The notes beneath the pieces were generated by a model that was not told the DNA's origin, did not search any database, and worked only from the letters and a program-made list of their open reading frames with translations. A stretch of DNA of 64,000 nt from Tretioscincus oriximinensis. Lineage: Eukaryota; Chordata; Lepidosauria; Squamata; Gymnophthalmidae. The stretch's first letter is position 1, and the number at the start of each line of letters is the position of its first letter. A program made the position numbers and the translations under genes. The stretch lies in the NCBI GenBank assembly GCA_022410635.1, contig JAJVDF010000463.1:538152-602151 (forward strand), given 5' to 3'. This document shows positions 55,493 through 64,000 of this stretch, piece after piece.

Positions 55493-55836
55493 CAGTGGTA
55501 CCTCGGTTCTCGAACGCCTTGAATGTCGACCAAATCGGTGTTCGACCAGGCGATTCCAGAAACTTTTGTCCTGGAATCCGAACACCTATTTGGAACTCGA
55601 ACTTCCTTCGGCGTTCTTTCGGCCCAGCGCGCCTTGCTTGCGTCATCAGTATGCGTTTTTTCGGCCAGGCGCGCCTTGCTTGCATCATCAGTATGCGTTT
55701 TTTCGGCCAGGCGCGCCTTGCTTGCGTCATCAGTGTGCGTTTTTTCGGCCCGGCGCGCCTTGCTTCGGTTCTCGAACAATTTGGTTCTCGACCGTCCTGC
55801 CGGAACGAATTCTGTTCGGGAACCGAGGTACCACTG
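55493..55836. mobile_element. Mariner-type MITE with internal 42-bp tandem repeats
   Basis: Ends are CAGTGGTACCTCGGTTCTCG on the left and, on the complement of the right, CAGTGGTACCTCGGTTCCCG. A TA dinucleotide lies on each side, as expected for Tc1/mariner insertion. Long subterminal inverted homology (TTCTCGAAC and GGTCGAGAACC) follows. Inside, a 42-bp CpG-rich unit containing GGCGCGCCTTGCTTGCGTCA repeats three times from about 55618 to 55743, with a truncated fourth copy. Because 42 is divisible by three, all frames stay open, giving five overlapping 120-150-codon frames that are not genes. Confidence 0.9.
55618..55770 (+). repeat. 42-bp CpG-rich tandem repeat, 3.5 copies
   Basis: Units start TTTCGGCC at about 55618, 55660, 55702 and 55744. 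The units differ at few positions. Located inside the mariner MITE. Confidence 0.9.
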
Positions 55837-56360
55837 TACAATTGCTGTTTCAGGCACATTGATCACAGAACATCATATTCATTAATTAATTTACCTTTAT
55901 ATTTCTCTCTTATCCTACGCCCAAGGATCCCAGGGAAAGTGAAATAGTTTACATAAATGTTTAAATATCTAACTGTAGAATTAATAATCTGGGAATTATT
56001 CAGGAAATAAGAGATAGTAAACAGAAATGTTTGATAGGAAAAAACTATTTAGGGACTAAAATAAGAAGCGAGATGATAAAATTAAGAATGAGATTATTTT
56101 TTTTAGATGTGGACTCTTCTAGTGAGCATTGAATATGTATGTAAAAAGGTGAGGGAGGAGAGAGGGATAAAAAGGGGAGAAAATGTTTGAAAAACTGTAA
56201 AAGAATTGATGTATTATTATGCAAACTTAAATTAAGTGTTTTAAAGAAAAAATAAGCAAATAAGTAAAAAAATTATAAAAACAGAATGGCTAGAAAATTA
56301 TTACATGTGTTTGCATAAAGTGAGAAAATTACTTCATTGGACTGAACAGGTGCATCCTCG
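55837..56360. other. AT-rich spacer
   Basis: A/T-rich with no recognisable repeat or exon. Confidence 0.4.
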
Positions 56361-56364
56361 CCAC

Positions 56365-56715
56365 GTCTAGTCCAGAACAGTGACTGACCAACTGCATAAG
56401 GCAGTCTCAAGTAAAAGAAGGAAAACACTTAGTTGTTCTCGACTCCCTGCAAATGGTATTTCAGGAATACTGCCTGTTTTTCCATCCTAATAGCTATTGA
56501 CACACCTGTCTTCCATGAATTTATCTAATCCTATCCTGAAACTATCTAGGCTNCCACCTACCACTACCTCTTCTTGAAGTAAATTCCAGAGACCAATGAC
56601 CCTCAGAGTGAAAAAGTACTTTCTCTTGTCTGTCCTAACTCTTCTGTTCTTGTTCTCCATGATCTTAGCACAACCACAGAGAATGTCCTTCTGCACATCC
56701 ACACCCCTTTGACTA
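56365..56715 (-). mobile_element. CR1 reverse transcriptase C-terminus and partial 3' UTR
   Basis: The minus-strand frame has RRVRTDKRKYFFTLRVIGLW then NLLQEEVVVG and SLDSFRIGLDKFMEDRCVNS, the CR1 C-terminus (normally LPEEVV; Q replaces P here). The 3' UTR side GACTCCCTGCAAATGGTATT and GGAATACTGCCTG follows at 56440-56480. Confidence 0.85.
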
Positions 56716-58351
56716 CTAAATCAACAAGCCTTATGTGGCATCTCCACACTCTAAAATGCAGAAGGGCATCTTTTTCTGTGGCAGTTATATTACTAATATT
56801 ATTATATTAGATTTCCAACTCAATTACTTATCTTTTCACTCTGCCTTTCTATCAAAAATGAAATTTATCAACAGTAAATATTGTCTGATGGTACTGAATG
56901 GAAAATAAGCCATTTAGTTCTTGCCATATTAATCAAAGTTGTCTTAATAATTTAAAAGCAATTCCATCTCCTTCTGTTTCCTTTTCTTAAAAAAAGACCC
57001 AGCCAACTTATTTTTTAAAAAATGTGCGTAATTAAGAACTTGTAAAGAGTGCCAACATGCCATGGAAACAAAGAGAGAAATCTGAGGTATCTGATAGACT
57101 GAGCTATAACCAATCAGTTGCCTAAGAATTCTATTCCTTATTTACTACCCAAGTATTAAATTTTCTTCCTTTTCCTCTGTCTGGCAATTGGGTTATATTT
57201 TTCTTTATACTGTTACTTAATCTGTCAAACATTAATGTAGCATGTTGCTTGAGCGTCTAGAGAAGCCAGGCATCATAGGAGGATTACATTTCCTTTATTG
57301 ACTTAGATCCATGTTGCACATACTGAGTTTTCTACCAAAATAAGGTATCGGGTTAGGTATTGAATTACTAACAGATGAGTTTCTGTAGCTTGAACTNAAA
57401 TGCTAAGTTTACAATTTTATATTTATTAACATAAGCATAAGTCTCATGGAAACTAATAAGACTTGTTTTTGAATAGATACATATAGAGTTTTGTGGCAGA
57501 AGAATAATAACAGAAGATATATAAGAAATAATGAAACCAGTCAATGTACTTCAGTCACTGTAATTCAGTCAACTTCAGTCTCAGTAATTATTCACATCAC
57601 TTTACAGTTTCAAAAAAAGTGTTTTCACACATGAACACTTTTTGGGTTATGTAGGTTCTGTCCCAAGTTAAGGAAATATATATGAAAATAAAGCAAAGGA
57701 TAACACAAACTTTAATTTTCAGTGAAACAATGAAAATCATTGAGTGACTGAAAAGACCTGGCAACTCTCAGAGGTTTTGTTGTTGTTCACGGACTAAGGT
57801 GGTTTTTTTTTAGGTATCTATATTCTGAGGCCATATCTATGTACTGGGACCACATAAAATATCCTATTCAGACATTTTCAAAAATACATTACACTCACTT
57901 TCTGACAGGACATTTTGGGAGGAATTAAACCCCACATTAGATTTTCAAGCTCGACCTTGATAACAATCTAGATTATTTGGGAATAAAAACATCCATCTCT
58001 GGGCAGGAAAAGGGAAGGATATAAACTCTCCCCTTGGAATGGATATTGCTAAAAGAGTTATTGTAGAACTCTATGAAATAATAAAGTTCCTAAATAGCAT
58101 CCTAAAAGCTTGTTTATCCAATAATTAACTCGATACAAACAAGAATTGTATCTCAAATGTATTAAAGATTCCATCAATAAATTTTATAAAGGAAAACGTA
58201 TCCCATAGATGGAAGAACATTAAAAGAACTAGTAGAATGAAAATTGGTACCAAACATCAACAAAAATGAGGAAACTTTATACGAAAGACACAACGGCTCC
58301 ATAACCTTCTGTGTGTCACAAAAGATACAATTTCAGAAACATTTGGCTATA
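56716..58351. other. Unique-looking DNA; candidate conserved patch; small hairpin
   Basis: 56930-57240 is repeat-free with ATTA-type cores (GTGCGTAATTAAGAACTTGT). A short hairpin AAAAAGTGTT/AACACTTTTT lies at about 57607-57637. No exon or family recognised. Confidence 0.3.
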
Positions 58352-58359
58352 ATCGAAAG

Positions 58360-59027
58360 CAGTGTGGTCCAACCCTGCGGCCCATGCATGTGGTCCGCCT
58401 ATTCATTTTTGTTGGCCTTGCATTTGGAAAACACCCGTGAAGTGCTTGGGCAAGTGAGGTGTTGTAGGTGAAACGGCCAGGCGGCTGTGAGCGTTGATGT
58501 CTCTCCNGGTGCTTATGGGTCGGTTCTGACCCCCAGAGTGCGCCAATGCACACAGGGTAGGAGGCACAGGTGGGGTTTTCACACCCACCTTAAAAGGAAG
58601 CGAAGCCTGGGCCTCCATGCTCTTTACAAGTGGAAGACAAGCAGATTGGTGCTCCAATCGCGTGCGTCTCCACCGTTGCGTTTGCCGTTTTCTGGCGCAC
58701 GATTTGCAGACACCAATAATCACAGTNCACTGCCACCCTATCATTCTTCTTTTTCCTTTTCTGCCTTCCTCTCTTTTCTGCACTCACTTTTCCTTACCTT
58801 TTCTCTCTCTTATATACTGCTCAAAACAATTAAGGGAACACTTAGTGTTACACTGTTGTGTTAAAGTGTTCCCTTAATTGTTTTGAGTAGTATATTAAAG
58901 TAGTGTATTAAACTTTTTTTAATATAAAATTTAATAAAAGTTTTTGAATAAAATATGACTTGTTTTCTTTCTTTCTTCACATTCCTAGACTATTGGCCCT
59001 TGGGTAACTAAAGGTTGGACCACACTG
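58360..59027. mobile_element. hAT non-autonomous transposon with 15-bp TIRs and 8-bp TSD
   Basis: Perfect 15-bp inverted ends CAGTGTGGTCCAACC (58360-58374 and complement of 59013-59027) are flanked by ATCGAAAG (58352-58359) and ATCTAAAG (59028-59035), an 8-bp target duplication with one change. The 668-bp interior is GC- and CpG-richer on the left. No complete transposase or hATC dimerisation block is visible in the 125-126-codon frames. It contains a nested mariner-type MITE at 58817-58890. Confidence 0.9.
58817..58890. mobile_element. 74-bp palindromic Tc1/mariner-type MITE
   Basis: The left arm CTGCTCAAAACAATTAAGGG then AACACTT pairs with the right arm, which on the complement reads CTACTCAAAACAATTAAGGG. 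Arms are 27 bp with one mismatch, the spacer is about 20 bp, and TA lies on each side. This end sequence is a widespread vertebrate mariner terminus. It inserted inside the hAT element. Confidence 0.85.
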
Positions 59028-59131
59028 ATCTAAAGAAAGAAAGAAAGAAGGAAAGAAGTGGCCAATTACTGAACTAGAATAAAAAAAAATCAACGTTGGA
59101 AGAAACAGATATACATGCAGTTACAATATAT

Positions 59132-60000
59132 AGTAGTAAGAAAAGTAGTTTTCTATACTCTGCTTTTCTCAATCAGAAAGAGATCAAAGAATCTTACATA
59201 ACCTTCTTCGCTTCACAACAGACACCTTGTGAAGTAGACGAGGGCAGAGAGAGCTCTGAAGAACTGTGACTAAGAACATAAGAACATAAGAAGAGCCATA
59301 TTGGATCAGGCCACAGCCCATCTAGTCCAGAATTCTGTCTCACACAGAGGCCCACCAGATGCACCTGGGCAGTCTGAACAGAGGAAAGCAAAATATGCAC
59401 CTGTTCATAACTCCCTACAAATTGTATTTCAGGAGCACTACCTGTTGCTCCATCCCAGAGGCAACATCCAGACATCCATCCTAATANTCATTTATACCCT
59501 TGGTGTCCATAAACCTGTCTAGTCCTGTCTTGAAACTATCCAAGCTGTTAATTACCACTACCTCTTCAGGAAGTAAATTCCACAGGCTGATGACCCTCTG
59601 GGTGTAAACATACTTTCCTTTGTCTGTTCTCACTTTTCTACCCATCAGTTTTAAGTAGTATCCTCTGGTCCTAGTGTTGGGTGATAGAGAAAACATTTTA
59701 TCTCTAGTCACTCTATCCATCCCATGCATGATTTTGTACACTCCAACCAGATCACCTCTCAAATGTTTCCTTTTGAGGCCGAAGAGGCCCAGACGTTACA
59801 GCCTGACTTCATAAGGGAGGTGCTCCAGACCCTTGATCATTTTTGTTGCCCTTTTCTGCACCTTCTCTAGTTCTACAATGTCCCTCTTGAGATGTGGTGA
59901 GTGGCCCAAGGTCACCCAGCAGGCTTTTGTGGAGGAGGTTAGAATCGAAATTATCTTCCAGATAANGGTCTGACACTCTAACCATTACTCCAGTATGTGG
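59132..60000 (-). mobile_element. Sauria-type SINE (TTC-type tail) split by a CR1
   Basis: 59132-59272 holds the 3' part (TATACTCTGCTTTTCTCAAT, CAACAGACACCTTGTGAAGT). 59900-60000 holds the head side (GGCCCAAGGTCACCCAGCAG, GCTTTTGTGGAGGAGG, ACTCTAACCATTACTCCAGT). In intact copies these parts are contiguous, so the CR1 between them is the younger insertion. Confidence 0.8.
59273..59895 (-). mobile_element. CR1 LINE, 5'-truncated, best-preserved copy
   Basis: The minus-strand open frame 59762-59481 reads MRGDLVGVYKIMHGMDRVTR, YYLKLMGRKVRTDKGKYVYT, RVISLWNLLPEEVVVINSLD and SFKTGLDRFMDTKGIN. This is the C-terminus of CR1 ORF2, intact except for ambiguity near the stop. The 3' UTR (59480-59290) and an AAGAACATAAGAACATAAG octamer tail at 59273-59292 complete it. 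Truncated at about 59895. Confidence 0.92.
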
Positions 60001-60180
60001 AAANCTGCATGTGTGGAGGTAAATGGACATTCCCAAGAAACAGTTTACAGACAGATGAACTCTGTGATAGTTTAAAATCTGATTGAGCAGCTGGAAAATA
60101 GATGTATGTTTATAGTTTTGTTGTGTTATGAAGTATTGTAATACTATGTTAATGTAATAGAAGTTGTTTTGTCTCTTTTT

Positions 60181-60240
60181 TTGCAGTATTTTAAAAAATT
60201 GTTTATTCCATTCTTCTCTCCCCATAAATGATTGATTAGC
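60181..60240 (+). repeat. 60-bp direct repeat, copy 1
   Basis: TTGCAGTATTTTAAAAAATT, GTTTATTCCATTCTTCTCTC, CCCATAAATGATTGATTAGC. Nearly identical to 60492-60553, 313 bp downstream, in the same orientation. Confidence 0.9.
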
Positions 60241-60491
60241 CACCATAAATACAAACTGCCATACTATCAAGGCTACTGATCCAATATGCTTAACTGATTT
60301 GAATAAAGAATTTCACAGACTGGAGAATTCTGAAAATTAAGGATATGAATTAAATCTCACTTCTGCCTTAATTTTCTGTCTCCAATACCTGGCTAGTTNT
60401 TTTCCTGCTTCTGGATTTACAATAAGTGACTAATATATAGATTACTGAGATAATATACATTAATCACTTTAAATTGATTAATGTTATTTGC

Positions 60492-60553
60492 TTGCAGTAT
60501 TTTTTNAAAAAATGTTTATTCCATTCTTCTCTCCCCATAAATGATTGATTAGC
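60492..60553 (+). repeat. 60-bp direct repeat, copy 2
   Basis: Same sequence as 60181-60240 except for small differences in the A/T run, which includes an N at 60506. It could be a real short duplication, a target-duplication-like footprint or an assembly artefact. Confidence 0.9.
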
Positions 60554-60559
60554 AATCTA

Positions 60560-62150
60560 CATTTGAAAAGGATAAAACACACATGGAAAACAATATTCAT
60601 CATTACAGATTTGTGCGGTTTCTAAAGGAGGCAACCCCAAATGCTATGTTTCTGGAAAACACCTCTTTATTGTCATCAAGAAAACCTCTGCATGTGCCCC
60701 TGATCATTTTTTCCATACCACCAATATTAAGACACAGTAATTCAAAAGACAGGCACGGCTGTTCAGTATAATATTACCAAGTATGGCTCTGAAGCTGACA
60801 GCCAGCCAGCCTGCCTCTTTGTCTACAACCGTGCAGAAGTGCTTAAAGCTGCAGCGACATGGTACTAAGCATGTTTTAAGATGAGTCCCAGTTGAGCAGC
60901 ATCTTATCCAACCAGAAACAATCCCACAATCCAGCTCTTTTTAACTGATCATCCTTGTATCATAACAGATTAAGGTTGCAGCTACTTTGGATTACGGTTA
61001 ATCTAACCTTTATCCATTCACATCTTCACCTGAAACTTACAAGGACCAGAAGTCAATTGTCAGGGCATAATTCACAATGACACTGATCTTTCCTTCCTCA
61101 CTCTAATTATCTGGATTAAGAATAACACTTTTGAGTAATTATTTTCACATTGGATAAACATTAAGCTTTCCTGGATTTATCTGAGCTTTTTCTTAACATG
61201 AAATAGATCCAGCCAGGCTTACAAGAGCATAACTGACAGCAGTGACAGCTTAATCAAGGAAAGCCTAAACAACTAAAACAATAGGAAGTGTTTGTTTCGC
61301 ATTGTTTGGAGGAAGAAAGAAAAGCAGAAGAAAAATAGGGACGCAACATTTGATCAATCTGGATGGGAGTAGAGAGAACAGCTCAGCCAACCCTGACAGA
61401 GTTTAATTGATGAAAAGGTTGATGATGTGGAGGAGCAAACTGGAGATTAAATTGTTTGCAATAATTTAAAACAAAGCTTGCATGATCATTTATAGAGATA
61501 GCGTTATTGGGAGAAGGCAGCCTGGTCTGTTTGATTATTTGCTCGCTGCCTCTCTAATTAAAGGGTGTTGCATCATTTTGGGCCTGAAGATTTCAAGTGT
61601 TTTTCCTCTCCTTGTGAAGAAACCAAATTGTTCATCAGAGACTTTCATAGACTACCCAATATTGCTATCACAAACCAGCTAGAAAAATCTTCCAAGCTTG
61701 TCTTTGAAACTAGCCAAGATCATATACAATTACACACTAAAATCACATCACAGAACCCAATTACACTTTGGCTTTGCAGATCCACAGATAACCTTTTAAA
61801 GAGCAAACTCCCTCGCTGTGTCGACCTTTAACCCTAAGCTCTTTTTCCAATCTTCAGCAGCACTGTGTGTTTCTCTTCCAAGGCGAATGGCCTAGACTAG
61901 AAACAGACACGGAGGGGGAAGATTTGGAAGGACGAGCCCAATTTTTCAGGCTTAAAGGAAACATATCACTAATATCGTCTGCGTCATTTTATAATGCATC
62001 GCATACCCAACTATTTAATTTATCCTCCACATTATTTATGAAATAACTTTGAGTAAGTATTTTTCCATTCAAGAATAGTTTAAATAATTTACAACCAATA
62101 ATTTTATTTAGTGTTCTCCCCTCCCCCTATTTCTTTTTTTGCTGAGGTTT
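60560..62150. other. 1.6-kb repeat-free stretch; candidate conserved non-coding DNA
   Basis: No transposon or microsatellite from about 60770 to 61860. Several blocks have evenly composed, ATTA-rich sequence (CTCTAATTATCTGGATTAAG, GTTTAATTGATGAAAAGGTT, CCTCTCTAATTAAAGGGTGT). Open frames at 61482-61831 overlap and have no domain. Suggestive of an enhancer-like conserved region, unproven. Confidence 0.35.
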
Positions 62151-62153
62151 TTT

Positions 62154-62176
62154 TTGTGTGTGTGTGTGTGTGTGAG
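62154..62176 (+). repeat. (GT)n microsatellite
   Basis: About 10 GT units followed by GAGAGAGAAAGA. Confidence 0.9.
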
Positions 62177-62487
62177 AGAGAAAGATGACTACAGTCGCCT
62201 AAATATTTAAACAGGTGTTAAAAAAACCCCAGAATTCACCATGTAAAGGAATCTTTTTCATATGCTTTAATGATTGCTGAGGAAGTTACTTTCTCAGACT
62301 TTCATAACAATATTACTAGTAATTTTCATAAGCTAAAAATAAATGGTTACAATATCAATGATATATGGGTCTGCATTTCACATTAAAAAAACTCCTGCTC
62401 ATTCATTGATGAATTCACTCATATAACAATTTGCCAGAAAAGAGGGTCAGAGATGGGAAAGGTATATGAGCTCCGCGTGTTCTGAGG

Positions 62488-62606
<119 letters not shown>

Positions 62607-63190
62607 NAATATAAGAATGGAACTCCTGAATGGGCCCAGAGCCCATCTAGTCCAGCATTCTGTCTCACATAGTAGCCCACCAATTTCACGGGGGCATTCT
62701 CAAGCAGAAAAAAGCAAAACCCTCACCTATTTTCAACTCCCTACAAATGGCATTTCAGGAATACCACCTGTTGTGTCATCCCAGAGGCAGTATCAAGAGA
62801 TCCATTCTAGCAGCTATTGATACCCTTGCTTCCATCGCAGGCACGGATAGCTCAGTCGCTTAGGAATTCGTCTCCAGCCTGGGAGATGGGGTTTCGAAGC
62901 CCTGTGTGGGACGTGGGGAAGGGTTGAGCACCTTCCACTAGCCTGCAGCTCTAGCCAACCCAGCTATTCGAAAGCATGAATTGCAAGAAATTGCAACTGA
63001 CTGCAAGTAGATACATGGGAACCACCAGAGCCTGGTGGGGAAGATAGAATGTGAGCCTTCGNGCAAAATATATCCTTGTAAGCTGCCTTGAGTCCCTTTG
63101 AAAGGTGAGAAAAACGGGGCATAAGAACCAAGTTCTTCTTCTTCTTCTTCCATAAACTGTAAGTAACCTATGGCCACATCCACATGCAGG
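62607..63190 (-). mobile_element. CR1 3' end split by a SINE
   Basis: AATATAAGAATGGAACTCCT, CCCATCTAGTCCAGCATTCT, GTAGCCCACCAATTTCACGG and GGCAGTATCAAGAGATCCAT run to CTTGCTTCCATC at 62838. After the SINE a piece resumes with TTCCATAAACTGTAAG. CR1 copies at 53410 and 59505 show these parts joined. Confidence 0.8.
62838..63155 (+). mobile_element. tRNA-derived SINE family B nested in CR1, full length
   Basis: The head GGCACGGATAGCTCAGTCGC, B-box-like GTTTCGAAGCCC, body ACCTTCCACTAGCCTGCAGC and GTAGATACATGGGAACCACC, 3' end TTGAGTCCCTTTGAAAGGTG and (TTC)n tail are all present. TTCCATC/TTCCATA at the two junctions may be the target duplication. Confidence 0.88.
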
Positions 63191-64000
63191 CTTATAGCCC
63201 AGGATACCAGGCTTTNCCGGGAATAAGCTATCAACCTCCACGACCACATGTTCTATAGCAGAGTTCAAAAACAGAAAACAATGATTATAAAAAGCAACAA
63301 AAATATATTTAATTAGGACATATCAAAAATAGACAAAAGGAATGTTAGGAAAAAAGATAGCATTCAGACATAGGCAGCATATGGACTAAAGGACTTCTTT
63401 TTCAGAGGGCGAGGCTTTGCCCATTCACCAATTAATAACTCACCTGACTTGCATTTACAACTACAACATAAGGTTAGCAATCCTGTAAGACTTATAGTGA
63501 AAGATACTCCAATATGCTAACAACGTGTACCTTATTCTTGCGCTACAGCACCCTACTTGCAAGGTAAAATCTCCACAATGACACATGGGTTGGGAAAACA
63601 AGGTGAAAACACCAGGGCACATATCATTTGANAGCATTGGTAAAAATAATAATTCTGGAGCCAATTTTCACCACAAACCCCTATTATTTCTTTTCTTTCT
63701 TTCTTCGTTTTCCTTCTTTCTTTCTATGCTCCCTTTCTTTATTTACTTAAGTGTATCTGTGCCTATACTAAAGATGTTATACAATGAATTTAACTTCAGA
63801 CATGTTTATAGTGCTAGCAGGATACAATATTCAGGCATTCACAATGTCAAAAGATACTGGATATCAATGAGTAGTCAGTTTAAATTTTGAGCAAAGCTAT
63901 TATACATTTAGTAAATATACACTGACCTAAAAATGATCATTGAATGTCAATTTACATTCCCACAGTCCCNCAGCAGGACTTAGAAACTTCTGTCAAAGGT
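63191..64000. other. No recognisable gene; short (TTTC)n
   Basis: An imperfect (TTTC)n run lies at 63687-63738. Otherwise AT-rich unique-looking DNA to the window end. Confidence 0.5.

Noticed and set aside
55464..55947. Five overlapping open frames of 120-150 codons on both strands
   Set aside because: They are produced by a 42-bp tandem repeat (divisible by three) inside a mariner MITE. The products are repeats of the same unit, with no protein family signature.
58403..58864. 125-126-codon frames on opposite strands inside the hAT element
   Set aside because: No hAT dimerisation or catalytic block is visible, and the two frames are mutual shadows over the same DNA.

Overview
The window is eukaryotic, vertebrate nuclear DNA. 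It is AT-rich, contains no operon-like packing, and is dominated by degenerate retroposons, small DNA transposons and long microsatellites. The repeat mix points to a squamate reptile, probably a lizard: Sauria-type tRNA-derived SINEs, CR1 and L2 LINEs with reptile-style 3' ends, an R4/Dong-like LINE, hAT and mariner MITEs, and long AAT/GAA arrays. The species cannot be named from the sequence. About one isolated N per 0.5 to 1 kb indicates a draft assembly, so single frameshifts should be read with caution.

I find no intact protein-coding gene, no RNA gene and no convincing host exon. The window looks like a gene desert or the inside of very large introns. The protein-like signal I can identify comes from dead LINEs: a nested L2 at 3.4-6.6 kb (endonuclease, reverse transcriptase with a mutated YTDD box, C-terminus), the restriction-enzyme-like endonuclease domain of an R4-like LINE at 35.5-35.8 kb, and CR1 reverse transcriptase C-termini at 22.9, 49.8, 53.4, 56.5 and 59.6 kb. 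Two orphan broken reading frames (1.0-1.4 kb minus; 18.0-19.1 kb plus) are unassigned.

Layout. 0-3.4 kb: mostly unique. 3.4-7.5 kb: L2 with a nested SINE, a CR1 scrap and an L1-like relic broken by a hairpin MITE. 7.5-12.6 kb: mostly unique plus one TIR element. 12.6-17.7 kb: SINE, CR1, L2 and three palindromic MITE families. 18-19.1 kb: orphan frames. 20.7-22.4 kb: two copies of a ~300 bp repeat, one split by a hAT MITE with a perfect 8-bp target duplication. 22.9-25.1 kb: tail-to-tail CR1s and a shuffled MITE/L2 nest. 25.1-34 kb: mostly unique with a microsatellite-filled SINE and three ACTAYRNNNCCCR motifs. 34-40.4 kb: retroelement 3' ends, R4-like LINE and a 968-bp GC-rich element built of inverted repeats. 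40.6-50 kb: many SINEs, TIR elements and a GAA array. 51.8-60 kb: CR1s with nested insertions, a CpG-rich mariner MITE with an internal 42-bp tandem repeat, and a hAT element carrying a nested mariner MITE. 60-64 kb: a near-identical 60-bp direct repeat, a repeat-free stretch, an ATT array and a SINE nested in CR1.

Nothing here forms a previously undescribed gene system. The best leads are (i) at least three multi-copy families of long foldback MITEs, (ii) the structurally complex inverted-repeat element at 39.4-40.4 kb, (iii) well-dated nested insertions with target-site duplications, and (iv) several repeat-free islands that look like candidate conserved non-coding elements.
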